Shown here: one piece after another, positions 17,840 through 27,184 of the stretch
How positions within the stretch are numbered: the first letter of the stretch is position 1
Layout: each line of letters opens with the position of its first letter
Assembly: GCF_028682395.1 (NCBI RefSeq)
Contig: NZ_JANHLC010000003.1
Location: 62,001-126,000, forward strand
Direction of reading: 5' to 3'
DNA from: Pseudomonas putida
GTDB lineage: Bacteria; Pseudomonadota; Gammaproteobacteria; Pseudomonadales; Pseudomonadaceae
Length of the DNA: 64,000 nucleotides
The notes under the pieces: model-generated
Seen by the model: the letters and a program-made list of their open reading frames with translations, nothing else
The model's database searches: none
Told to the model about the DNA's origin: nothing
Position numbers and translations under genes: made by a program

Positions 17840-20800
17840 TCAGCCGTAAGGAATCATTAGATTGCCACTGTCGATCAACGATTGCAGGCTGGTGCCAGAC
17901 CAGTTGCCCCCTTCAAGTGTGATGGTCACATCAGCCTTGTCGAGCCCCATCTGAAGCTGTCCGGTTGTGCTGATTTGCAGGGTCGATACGTTATCGGCCA
18001 TCGTGACTTGCAGGAAATCGTCGCGGTTGCTGTTCCAAGCCATGCTGCTGCCTAACAGGGATCTCAGGTCAATCTTGTCACCTTCACCCAGGTTGAAATC
18101 CTTGATCACATCATGACCAAAATCGTTTTTGTTCCAGACAAAAGTGTCGGCACCGGCACCGCCAATCAAAATATCGTCACCGGCCCCCCCTATCAGGATG
18201 TCGTCGCCGTCGCCCCCCAAAAGAATATCGTTTCCTTTACCGCCGTCGAGAGTGTCATTGCCTCCCTGGCCAAAGATGATGTCGTTGCCCACACCTCCCA
18301 CGAGATGATCGTTGCCATCCTCCAACCGGGACACATCGAAGTCCTTGTAATGCTCACTGATGTACTTGTGCACATCCCTGGCACTGACCTTATCGGCCGC
18401 CTTAGCGGTTTTTTGGGCGACATAGGCCTTTAGGGCGTCATAGCCCTCCCCGGAGATACCGGGGAAACTCACCAGATCACCAAAAATGATGTTGTTGCCC
18501 GCCTCACCGTCGACCCTATCGTCACCAGGCTTGATGACCTGGATATGCCCCTTGATAGTGTCGACAAGGTCACTGGTATCGATGTTCGGTTGGCCCTTGC
18601 CGTTGGTTACCCACATCATTCCTGCTTCCGAGCCAATACCCACGACCTGACTACCAAGATCGTTCAGGGTATACACCCCCTGCATCGCAGCCATTTCGCT
18701 CCCGGAGTTTTCACTTCCCTGCTCTATAGGGACCTGGACATTCGGTGGCCGACCGAAAGCCGTGGCGTCGGAACTGCCGATGACAAAGGTGTGATTGATC
18801 GCGTTGGGATTGTTCTTGGCATCGCCGTTTTCAAACCACTCAGCCGCCGTTAAATAGGCGTCATGGTAGTTTCTCGCGTGGCCATTGGTGTGCATCTGAT
18901 CGACCATTGCCATAAGCCTGGCCAGCGCATCCGGCTCGGAAAGGTCCACCGAAACCGAGCCCTCTGCTTGCCTGGAGAAATTGAGCAGGAACACTTTGAC
19001 CCTGCCGACCGGTTGGCCGTTGATCGAGGTCGCGCCGCTGATCAGCTCCTTGAAGGCGTTTTCCAGAGACTGTTTGATTTCAGCCAGGGATCGATCCGCA
19101 TCGGTCTTTATCGAGTTTTCGACCAGAAACGCAATGTTGTGGTTCGTCGCAGGGATGACAACCTGACCTTCGACGTCAGCGACAATGATGTTGCTGTCGC
19201 TCGTCCCCTTGATGGTTTCATTGCCGGCGGCTCCAGTGATCGGAGTGTAAATGCCAGGCAGGATGGTGACCGGGAGTTGCTCGGTGATCGTGGCCTTGTC
19301 ACCGCCGACTGTTTCAGTGGCCGTCGAGGTCACAACCAGCTCGATCTTACCCACGAAGTCTGGAGGGGGAGTCAGGGTCAGGCTGCTCAGGTCCCATCCA
19401 CTGACGTCCACTTGCGTCGAGCCCGCAGTGACGGTGTGGCCGATGCCGTCACTAAGGATCGAGCCAGGCGGTAGGCCGCCGATGGTAACGCCAAGGGTCT
19501 CCGAGCCATCGATATCGGTCAGCCCAGTATGGATGGCACTGAGCTTGAGGCTTTGGTTTTCCACACCTTCATTGGCGCCCGGGGCGATGCTCAGCGTGGG
19601 CCTATCGGCGACCGGGTCAATATCGATGACCAAGGTCGCTTCCTTGCCGGGGTTGAGGCCGCCTACGGGTTCGAACCTGATATGAGCGTAATCGGCCTGC
19701 TGGTTGCCGACCCCCTTGCCACCATGGGCGTCGTTGCCGCTGGCGTTGGCTGCCGGGGTGAACAACAGCCTGCCTGCCTCGATATCCGCCTTGCTGATGG
19801 TCTGGCCCAGGGTGACATCGACCAGGACGGCATTGACCTGCAACTGCAACTTGCCGTCAGCCGGCAAAGCGGTAATTTTGATGCCCTGATTCAAGACCGC
19901 GATATCGATCGGGCTGACATTGAAGTCACCCCACTTCAGGATGATCGGCGTGTCTTCCTTGCCGACCAACTGGCCACCGGCGGCGGTGAGTGCTGTGCGG
20001 TCAAGAATCTCGGTGGTGACGGGCGTGCCAATCGCGAGGTGTTCAAAGTTGCCGCCAACCGCCTTGTCCACAGTGATTGTGATGCTTTCGGTGTTCTCGG
20101 TGATCGTGTCGGCAAGGGTCTTGATCTCGAAATCAACGCTCTTACTGCCCGCCGGGATCGTCACAGAGGTAACACCGGTGAAGTCCCTCCCGTCCAGGGC
20201 GGTACCGCTGTAACGCAGGGTAATGACGACATTGGTCTGGGCCACATGATCCAGCGAAAGGGTGTAGTGGGCCGTGTCGCCCTCGCTCACCGTGATGTCG
20301 CCGGTGAGGCTCAGGGTCGTGGTGTCACTTGAGTCGAGAATGACGGTGGTGACCGTCGAGGTGTCGGTTTGCAGGTGCTCGAAGTTGCCACCGCTGGCAC
20401 TGCTGATCTGGGCTGTGACGGCGGCCGTAACACCGCTGTTCACATAGACATCGTTGTGGGTGTCGAAGGTTACGCTGCCGCTCATGGCGCCCGCGGCGAT
20501 AGTGATCTGCTTGCCATTGTCCAGTTGGATTATCACTTCGGTCTGTGCGGCATGGTCCAAGGTGGCGGTGTAAGTAATCTGGCCACCTTCGGTGACCTGA
20601 GCATCGGCCGTCAGCTTGACGGTGGTGGTGTCGGTAGCTTCCTTGATCGTGGTAATGGCAGCGCTGCTGTCAATCTCCAACTGCTCGAAGTTGCCACCGC
20701 TGGCAAGGGTGATACTGGCGCTGACGTCCTGGTTCACGTAGACATCATTAGGGGGCGAGTCAACCGTAACGCTACCGCTTGTGGCGCCTGCGACAATGAC

Positions 20801-23221
20801 GATCTCCTTGCCATTGGACAGTTTGACCGTGACCGCTGTCTGGGCCTTATGGTCCAGGGTGGCGGTGTAAGTGATCTGGCCGCCTTCGGCAACCTGGGCA
20901 TCGGCCGTCAGCTTGACGGTGGTGATATCGACGAGCGCATCGACGAGGGTACTGACAGTCGAAGGATCGAACGCCAGTTTCTCAAAGTTGCCGCCGGTGG
21001 CGCCGATGATACTCGCGGTGATATCGCTGTTGATGTAAACATCGTTGGGCGGCGAGTCAACCTGGATGCTGCCACTCACAGCCCCCGCTGCGATAGATAT
21101 CTGGTGGCCATTGTCCAACTGGATGAGCACTTCGGTCTGAGCGGCATGGTCCAGGGTAGCAATGTAAGTAATCTGGCCACCTTCGGTAACCCGGGCATCG
21201 GCCGTCAGCTTGACGGTGGTGATATCGACGAGCGCTTCGACGAGGGTGGTGACCATCGTGGGATCGAACGCCAGATTCTCGAAATTGCCGCCGGTGGCAC
21301 CGATGATACTCGCGGTGATATCGCTGTTGATGTAGACATCATTGGGCGGCGAGTCAACCAGGATGCTACCGCTCATGGCGCCCGCGGCAATCGTGATCTG
21401 ATGGCCATTGTCCAGCTGGATGAGTACTTCAGTCTGTGCGGCATGGGCCAGGGTGGCGGTGTAGGTAATCTGGCCACCTTCGGTGACCTGGGCATCGGCC
21501 GTCAGCTTGACGAGCGTGGTGTCGATGGAGTCGTCGATTTGCGTCACACAAACGCTAGTGTCGATCTGCAAATCTTCAAAGTTGCCGCCGCTCGCCGAGG
21601 TGATACTCGCACTGACAGTGCTCGTATTGGCGTTGATATACACATCGTTCGGGGCATCGAACGTGACCTGGCCAGTCGTCTGCCCCGCAGCAATGATGAT
21701 CTCCTTGCCGTTGGATAGCTTGATCGTGAGCGCGGTTTGCGCCGCGTTATCCAGGGTGGCGGTGTAGGTGATCTGGTCGCCTTCCAGGACGTGTGCGTCG
21801 GCGCTCAGGCTCAGGCGGGTGGTGTTGACGACGGTGATGATCTGGGTGATGACCCCGATGGGGCTGATGTCCAGTTGCTCGAAGTTACCGCCGCTGACAG
21901 CGGTAATGGTCGTGGTGATGTCGCTGTTGTTGTAAGGATCGTCTTTGAATTCGAAGCTCACACTGCCCTGGGTGCTGCCGGAAGCGATAGTGATTTTCTG
22001 CCCATTGGAGAGCGTGATATCCACAGGAGTTTGTGCGGCATGGTCAAGGGTGGCCGTGAAGGTGATCTGGTCGCCTTCGATGATCCGAGAATCCCCGGCC
22101 AGGGTTAGGGTGGTGATGTCGATCGTATCTTCGACCTGGGTGTCCGCGGTCGTCGGGTCGCCTTGCAGATTTTCAAAGTTCCCGCCGCTGATATCCGTGA
22201 TATGAACCTGGATAGTGCCTGCGCTGATATACACATCATCGGCAGGCGTCGTGACAGTGACGCTGGCTGAGTCCTGGCCGGCCGGGATGGTGAGGGTCTC
22301 GCCATTGGACAGGCTGACCTTGACCGACGTTTGCGGCAGGTACGGCAGCGTGACGGTATAAGTGATCGTCCCGCCCTCACTGATCTTCGCATCCGCGCTC
22401 AGGGTCGCCGTGACGATGTCCGGTACATCGGTCACCTCAGTGACAGCCGGCTGCGGACTGATCTGCAACGCCGGCCCGGCAGCCCCTGCGTTGCCGCTGG
22501 CACCAATGATGCTGACCGAGATCGGCGGTGACGAGTGGAGGAAGACCGAGTTGTTCGCCGCGAGGGGGACCTCGACCATACCGTAGGTTTGCCCGGCAGC
22601 GATGGTGATCATCGCGCCATTGGAAAGATACACGAGCAAATCGCTCGTAGGCGCCGGGGCCGAGTAAGCGGTGTACATCAACATCCCGCCCATCTCGGTA
22701 ATGCTCGGGGTCGCGGCCAGGGTCAAAACCAGCGGTGGGGGACCGCTCACATCTCGTGTCAGATCGCCTTCCAGGCCACTGGCACCCTGGGCCGAAGTAG
22801 AGAAGCCAAGTCCTGAAAGATCGGCACGGCCGGCCGTCTCAACCAGTTGTACAAAATGATGACCGCCGGCTGGCTTATCTTCGTCATCATCCAAAAACAT
22901 GTCGGGGTGGGGCTCGTCGGCCAGATTGGACGCAACACCGCTGCTGGCTATCGCGCGCACCTCGCTGGCCTCTTCACCGTCGGGCCTGGCCGCGCGGGTA
23001 CGGGTATGAGCCTCCTCGTAACCGCTCCACTGTGTATCGGCCCCCAGGGACAGGCTTCGCCCTCCCTCCAGCTCCAGCGTGACCGAACTCTGCGGGCCGG
23101 TCTGAAGTTGATCGCTGATAAATACTTGGTCCCCTGCGACTACAAGGCGACCTTCACCTTCTGGAGACAAGGCAATAACCTGACCAGAAACAAATTTAAC
23201 AGTCGCTACAGTTGTGCTCAC
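17840..23221 (-). CDS. LapA-like RTX adhesin secreted by a type I system
   Basis: A surface adhesin of 1793 residues. In order: a LapA-type retention module (about 1-65; VATVKFVSGQVIALSPEG, GDQVFISDQLQTG), an acidic linker, nine repeats of about 99 residues (180-1077; core SEGGQITYTATL, GGNFE), two cadherin-like domains (about 1080-1320), a von Willebrand A-like domain (1357-1487), RTX nonapeptides (about 1630-1704; GGAGDDILIGGAGADTF) and a C-terminal secretion signal. The retention module lacks an obvious dialanine site for a LapG-type protease, and the vWA metal site is degenerate. I chose the GTG at 23221 because GGAG precedes it and the product begins MSTTVATVKF. An ATG at 23260 has no ribosome site. 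It is divergent from its probable exporter genes. Confidence 0.9.
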   Translation of the reverse strand: MSTTVATVKFVSGQVIALSPEGEGRLVVAGDQVFISDQLQTGPQSSVTLELEGGRSLSLGADTQWSGYEEAHTRTRAARPDGEEASEVRAIASSGVASNLADEPHPDMFLDDDEDKPAGGHHFVQLVETAGRADLSGLGFSTSAQGASGLEGDLTRDVSGPPPLVLTLAATPSITEMGGMLMYTAYSAPAPTSDLLVYLSNGAMITIAAGQTYGMVEVPLAANNSVFLHSSPPISVSIIGASGNAGAAGPALQISPQPAVTEVTDVPDIVTATLSADAKISEGGTITYTVTLPYLPQTSVKVSLSNGETLTIPAGQDSASVTVTTPADDVYISAGTIQVHITDISGGNFENLQGDPTTADTQVEDTIDITTLTLAGDSRIIEGDQITFTATLDHAAQTPVDITLSNGQKITIASGSTQGSVSFEFKDDPYNNSDITTTITAVSGGNFEQLDISPIGVITQIITVVNTTRLSLSADAHVLEGDQITYTATLDNAAQTALTIKLSNGKEIIIAAGQTTGQVTFDAPNDVYINANTSTVSASITSASGGNFEDLQIDTSVCVTQIDDSIDTTLVKLTADAQVTEGGQITYTATLAHAAQTEVLIQLDNGHQITIAAGAMSGSILVDSPPNDVYINSDITASIIGATGGNFENLAFDPTMVTTLVEALVDITTVKLTADARVTEGGQITYIATLDHAAQTEVLIQLDNGHQISIAAGAVSGSIQVDSPPNDVYINSDITASIIGATGGNFEKLAFDPSTVSTLVDALVDITTVKLTADAQVAEGGQITYTATLDHKAQTAVTVKLSNGKEIVIVAGATSGSVTVDSPPNDVYVNQDVSASITLASGGNFEQLEIDSSAAITTIKEATDTTTVKLTADAQVTEGGQITYTATLDHAAQTEVIIQLDNGKQITIAAGAMSGSVTFDTHNDVYVNSGVTAAVTAQISSASGGNFEHLQTDTSTVTTVILDSSDTTTLSLTGDITVSEGDTAHYTLSLDHVAQTNVVITLRYSGTALDGRDFTGVTSVTIPAGSKSVDFEIKTLADTITENTESITITVDKAVGGNFEHLAIGTPVTTEILDRTALTAAGGQLVGKEDTPIILKWGDFNVSPIDIAVLNQGIKITALPADGKLQLQVNAVLVDVTLGQTISKADIEAGRLLFTPAANASGNDAHGGKGVGNQQADYAHIRFEPVGGLNPGKEATLVIDIDPVADRPTLSIAPGANEGVENQSLKLSAIHTGLTDIDGSETLGVTIGGLPPGSILSDGIGHTVTAGSTQVDVSGWDLSSLTLTPPPDFVGKIELVVTSTATETVGGDKATITEQLPVTILPGIYTPITGAAGNETIKGTSDSNIIVADVEGQVVIPATNHNIAFLVENSIKTDADRSLAEIKQSLENAFKELISGATSINGQPVGRVKVFLLNFSRQAEGSVSVDLSEPDALARLMAMVDQMHTNGHARNYHDAYLTAAEWFENGDAKNNPNAINHTFVIGSSDATAFGRPPNVQVPIEQGSENSGSEMAAMQGVYTLNDLGSQVVGIGSEAGMMWVTNGKGQPNIDTSDLVDTIKGHIQVIKPGDDRVDGEAGNNIIFGDLVSFPGISGEGYDALKAYVAQKTAKAADKVSARDVHKYISEHYKDFDVSRLEDGNDHLVGGVGNDIIFGQGGNDTLDGGKGNDILLGGDGDDILIGGAGDDILIGGAGADTFVWNKNDFGHDVIKDFNLGEGDKIDLRSLLGSSMAWNSNRDDFLQVTMADNVSTLQISTTGQLQMGLDKADVTITLEGGNWSGTSLQSLIDSGNLMIPYG
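20930..21530. repeat. Near-identical 297-bp repeats inside the adhesin gene
   Basis: The strongest pair of adhesin repeats differs at few bases. The GCCGCCGGTGG block ending at 21000 recurs at 21297, giving a 297-bp (99-residue) period. The flanks carry the same segment for YINSDITASIIGATGGNFE. Such similarity favours recombination and repeat-number change. Confidence 0.75.
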
Positions 23222-23681
23222 TGGAGGCTCCACAAGTTTGGCTAAACGGTTCGCGGCCATGCGTTATGTTTATGGATCGCCAGTGTTTACAACTACCGAA
23301 AAACAACTATCAAAAACACTATTCTTTTTTAGCACTTTTCAAATCATCTTTGAGCCTTCCAACGGATCAATGCCTAGCGAGCCCTGACAACTTCCACACT
23401 ACTTTTCAAAACATTTAGCAGACAAGTCTCATAGGCTTCCAAGCGCTTTATACGTAGCCTCCCAAGCAACTTCTTGTAGGAATCATCCTTTCACCCTCAA
23501 GAAAAATACATCACCCCGCAGCAGCCCATAAATACTTTTAAAAATCGCCTGATGTCAGTGTCGTGACCGGCACCATGAGCGTTTCAAACCTGTATTGAAG
23601 GCCCACTGAACAGCCTTGTATTTCCAGACGGCTTCTTTACGTGCGGGGTGGTTTGAATATAAGTGTTTATCTAGAGGCTTT
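23222..23681. promoter_or_regulatory. AT-rich divergent promoter region of the adhesin system
   Basis: This 460-bp stretch separates the minus-strand adhesin from the plus-strand exporter genes. It is visibly richer in A and T than the genes around it, with runs such as CTTTTAAAAAT and ATTCTTTTTTAG. It must contain both promoters. I could not fix particular -35/-10 pairs or a FleQ-type site. Confidence 0.55.
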
Positions 23682-25034
23682 ATGGCGTTCAACAGTTTAT
23701 TCAAAGCGCTTCCCTGGGTTCTGGCTGCCAGTTGTACCCAGGCTCAAACACTGGCCGACGCCATGCAGGAAGCCCTGGACGTTCATCCGCAAATTCAGGC
23801 CGGCATCAAGGGCCGCCAGTCCGCGGACCAACAGCTGCGTGCGGCCCAGGGCGCCTACCTGCCGCGTCTGGATCTGTCGGCCGGCTACGGTCGTGAAGGC
23901 ACCGACAATGCCACTTCACGTGCCGCCAATGCCCCCCATCATTGGGAGATCCTTGATCGGGGCGAATCGAGCCTGCGCTTGCAGCAGATGGTATTCGATG
24001 GCTTTGCCACGTCCAGCGAGGTCGGGCGCCAGCAAGCGAATGTCAATGCCCAGGCCTACTCACTGCTGGGTACCGCCGAGCGCACGGCATTGACGGTTGC
24101 CCAGGTTTACCTCGAGGTGCTGGCCCGCCGCAACATGGTGCAATTGGCCGAAAGCAACCTGAAGAGCCACCAACGTATTTTGGCCCAGATCAAGTTACGT
24201 ACGACCCAGGGCGTCGGACGCCTGGCCGACCTGGATCAGGCCGAGGCACGCCTGGCCCAGGCACGCAACAACCTGATCACCGAACAGACCAACCTCGCTG
24301 ACGCACGCACCAACTACCTCAGCGCCGTCGGCCAGTTGCCGGACCTGCTCGAACGACCAAGCCCCGGCATACTGCCGGCCAACCTCGGCGAAGCCCAGGC
24401 ACGGATGCTGGAGCACAGCCCGATCCTGCGTGCGGCTCAGGCCGATATCGCCGCCGCCGAACAGCAATACACCGCTGCCAAAGCGAACTTCTACCCGCGT
24501 TTCGATGCCGAGCTGAGCCATACCGCCGACAATAATCTGGGTGGCCAGAGTGGCCACAACAACCAGTGGCAAGCCATGCTACGCATGCGCATGAATCTGT
24601 TCGCCGGTGGCAGTAACAAGGCCGAGCTGGCCTCCAAGGCACAGTTGTCCGGCCAGGCTCTGGATATACGCAACAACACCCTGCGGGTACTGAACGAAGA
24701 ACTCGGACTGGCCTGGAACGCCCTGGACAACGCCAATGCCCAACTGCCCATTGCCCGGCAATATGTCGAGCACAGCCGCCGAGTGCGCAATGCTTACCAG
24801 CAGCAATTCGGTATTGGTGAACGCACCCTGCTCGACTTGCTCGACAGTGAGAACGAACTGTTCTCCGCCTCGCGTCGGCTGACCGAGATCAGTACCCTCC
24901 AACTCTTTGCCCATTATCGAATCCAGGCCACCCTCGGCAACCTGCTCAAGAGCCAGGGCGTCGTTGCGCCCATGGAGACGGCCGTCAGTCATGACGAGGC
25001 GCCGTTTCGGATCCGTCTGCCAGGCATGGGCTGA
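23682..25034 (+). CDS. TolC-family outer-membrane channel of the type I system
   Basis: A 450-residue outer-membrane efflux protein of the LapE/TolC group. A signal peptide is visible (MAFNSLFKALPWVLAASCTQAQT, cleavage likely after AQA). Two OEP repeats with long amphipathic helices follow (EALDVHPQI, NFYPRFDAEL, the LAWNALDNANAQLPIARQYV helix, GERTLLDLLDSENELF). It would form the exit duct for the adhesin. A TTG at 23616 is in frame, but the ATG at 23682 has TAGAGGCTTT before it and starts the signal peptide. The ABC gene begins 2 bp after its stop. Confidence 0.92.
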   Translation: MAFNSLFKALPWVLAASCTQAQTLADAMQEALDVHPQIQAGIKGRQSADQQLRAAQGAYLPRLDLSAGYGREGTDNATSRAANAPHHWEILDRGESSLRLQQMVFDGFATSSEVGRQQANVNAQAYSLLGTAERTALTVAQVYLEVLARRNMVQLAESNLKSHQRILAQIKLRTTQGVGRLADLDQAEARLAQARNNLITEQTNLADARTNYLSAVGQLPDLLERPSPGILPANLGEAQARMLEHSPILRAAQADIAAAEQQYTAAKANFYPRFDAELSHTADNNLGGQSGHNNQWQAMLRMRMNLFAGGSNKAELASKAQLSGQALDIRNNTLRVLNEELGLAWNALDNANAQLPIARQYVEHSRRVRNAYQQQFGIGERTLLDLLDSENELFSASRRLTEISTLQLFAHYRIQATLGNLLKSQGVVAPMETAVSHDEAPFRIRLPGMG

Positions 25035-25036
25035 AC

Positions 25037-27184
25037 GTGACCGAACCCTTACCGCCCTTTGGCCGGGATCGCCACGACGACCCTTTGCTTGAGGGTCTGC
25101 TGACGCTCTGCGCCCTTCATCACAAGCCCGCCAGCGCGGTGCTCCTGACCACCGGCCTTCCGTTGCCCGCCCAGCGCCTGAGCCCTGACTTGCTAGCCCG
25201 CGCCGCAGCCCGGGCAGGGCTTCAGGGGCGATTGTTGCAACGCACGCTGGAGCAAATTCCGCCCCTGGCCCTGCCGGCGCTATTGCTGCTCAAGGACGGG
25301 CGCACCGCCGTATTGCTGGGCTGGAGCGACGACGACCAGGCCCACCTGCTGCTCAACGAAAGTGATGGCGGCGAGGTGCAGGTCAGCAGAGCCCTGTTGA
25401 CGGACGATTATTCGGGCCGAGTTTTTTTCGCCCAACCCAGGCATCGGTTCGACCTTCATCAAGGGGCCTTGATTGCGCGTACCCAGACCTGGTTTCGTGA
25501 CACCCTGATGCGCTCGCGTTGGCTCTACAGCGATGCCGTCGTCGCGAGCCTGCTGATCAATCTCATCGCCATGGCCGCGCCATTATTCGTGATGAACGTC
25601 TACGACCGCGTAGTGCCGAACCAGGCCACAGCGACCCTGTGGGTCCTGACGGTGGGCATTGTCGCAGCCTATATCTTTGACCTGATACTCAAGAGCCTGC
25701 GCAGCCTGTGTCTGGACCTGGCAGGAAAAAAGACCGACCTGATCATCAGCGCCACGCTGCTGGAACGGGTACTGGGCATGAGCATGAAGTGCCGCCCGGC
25801 GCGAATCGGCAGCTTTGCCCAAAGCCTCCACGAGTTCCAGAGCCTACGCGACTTCCTCGCCTCACTGACCTTGACCGCCTTGATCGACCTGCCATTCACC
25901 GTGTTGATCCTGTTGGTCATTGCCCTGCTCGGTGGCCCGCTGGCATGGATTCCAGCGCTGGCCTTTCCTTTGGCCCTGTTGATTGGCTATGCCCTGCAGA
26001 AACCGCTGATGGCGACCATGGAACGTACCACGGCCCTGGCCGCCGAACGCCAGTCGAGCCTGATCGAATCCCTCGCCGGGCTTGAAGCGGTCAAGGTCAA
26101 TAACGCCGAGGGCGAGCGGCAATACCAGTGGGAACAAACCATCGGCACCCTCAGCCGTCTGGAACTGCGCATTAAAATGCTCGCCTCCCTGTCAATGAAC
26201 ATGACCCAACTGATTCAACAGTTGGCTGGGGTGGTCATGATCGTGTTCGGCGTTTATCAAATCATTGACGGCAGCCTGAGCATGGGCGGGCTGATCGCCT
26301 GTTACATGCTCAGCGGTCGTGCGCTGGGGCCGCTGGCGGCGCTGTCCGGGCTGCTGGGGCGCTACCAGCAGGCGCGGGTCACCATGACCTCGGTGGATCA
26401 AATAATGGCCTTGCCCCAGGAGCGTAGCGACCAAGAGAGGCCACTGAGCCGACGCACATTGCAAGGGGCCATCGAGTATCGGCAAACAAGCTTTACCTAC
26501 CCCGGCCAGCAGAATCCGGCTCTGAAGGATCTGGATCTGCAGCTCGCCCCCGGGGAACGCGTCGGCATCATTGGCCGCAGTGGCTCGGGTAAAAGCTCCC
26601 TGGCCAGACTATTGGTCGGGCTTTATCCGCCTGACTGCGGCGCACTGCTGGTCGATGGCGTGGATATACGCCAGTACGACATCAGCGAGCTGCGCCACAA
26701 CATTGGCTATGTTCCCCAGGACATCCAGTTGCTGGCCGGCACCCTGCGCGACAATCTGGTCAGCGGGGCACGTTACGTCGAGGACGAACGAGTGTTGCAG
26801 GCAGCGCAGTTGGCAGGGGTCCATGAGTTCGCCCGCCAGCACCCCCAGGGCTACGACTTGCAAGTCGGCGAGCGGGGTCAAAGCCTTTCCGGCGGTCAAC
26901 GCCAGAACGTCGCCCTGGCCCGCGCCCTGCTGCTCGACCCACCCATCCTGCTGCTGGATGAGCCGACCAGCGCCATGGACAATGCCGGCGAAGAGCGCCT
27001 GAAACAACGTCTGCAAGCCGTGGTGGAAAACAAGACGCTGCTCCTGGTCACTCATCGCCTATCGCTGTTGTCGCTGGTCGACAGGCTGGTGGTCGTCGAC
27101 CACGGCCGGATTGTGGCCGACGGGCCCAAGGCCGAGGTTCTGGCGCAGCTCAAGCGTAGCCAGGCAGAAGGGGCAGCCATGTGA
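25037..27184 (+). CDS. Type I secretion ABC transporter, LapB-like
   Basis: A 715-residue inner-membrane exporter that drives adhesin secretion. Residues 1-130 form a C39-like domain that lacks a standard peptidase active site, as in LapB and HlyB. A six-helix membrane region follows (about 160-420). The nucleotide-binding domain has Walker A GRSGSGKSS (about 512), signature LSGGQRQ and Walker B LLLLDEPTSA. It starts with GTG 2 bp after the channel gene and overlaps the next gene by 4 bp. The close packing marks one operon of three exporter genes. Confidence 0.94.
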   Translation: MTEPLPPFGRDRHDDPLLEGLLTLCALHHKPASAVLLTTGLPLPAQRLSPDLLARAAARAGLQGRLLQRTLEQIPPLALPALLLLKDGRTAVLLGWSDDDQAHLLLNESDGGEVQVSRALLTDDYSGRVFFAQPRHRFDLHQGALIARTQTWFRDTLMRSRWLYSDAVVASLLINLIAMAAPLFVMNVYDRVVPNQATATLWVLTVGIVAAYIFDLILKSLRSLCLDLAGKKTDLIISATLLERVLGMSMKCRPARIGSFAQSLHEFQSLRDFLASLTLTALIDLPFTVLILLVIALLGGPLAWIPALAFPLALLIGYALQKPLMATMERTTALAAERQSSLIESLAGLEAVKVNNAEGERQYQWEQTIGTLSRLELRIKMLASLSMNMTQLIQQLAGVVMIVFGVYQIIDGSLSMGGLIACYMLSGRALGPLAALSGLLGRYQQARVTMTSVDQIMALPQERSDQERPLSRRTLQGAIEYRQTSFTYPGQQNPALKDLDLQLAPGERVGIIGRSGSGKSSLARLLVGLYPPDCGALLVDGVDIRQYDISELRHNIGYVPQDIQLLAGTLRDNLVSGARYVEDERVLQAAQLAGVHEFARQHPQGYDLQVGERGQSLSGGQRQNVALARALLLDPPILLLDEPTSAMDNAGEERLKQRLQAVVENKTLLLVTHRLSLLSLVDRLVVVDHGRIVADGPKAEVLAQLKRSQAEGAAM

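Noticed and set aside
19960..20000. TAAG motif in the adhesin as a LapG site
   Set aside because: It is near residue 1079, between the repeats and a cadherin-like domain, not in the N-terminal retention linker where LapG cuts.
20369..21718. 449-codon plus-strand frame opposite the adhesin repeats
   Set aside because: Its apparent internal repeats only mirror the adhesin repeats on the other strand.
20000..22700. CRISPR-like periodic repeats
   Set aside because: The period of about 297 bp is coding and corresponds to protein domains. There are no short repeats with unique spacers and no cas genes.
25037..25430. Active C39 peptidase domain on the type I ABC transporter
   Set aside because: The domain lacks the usual active-site pattern and matches the non-cleaving LapB/HlyB form.
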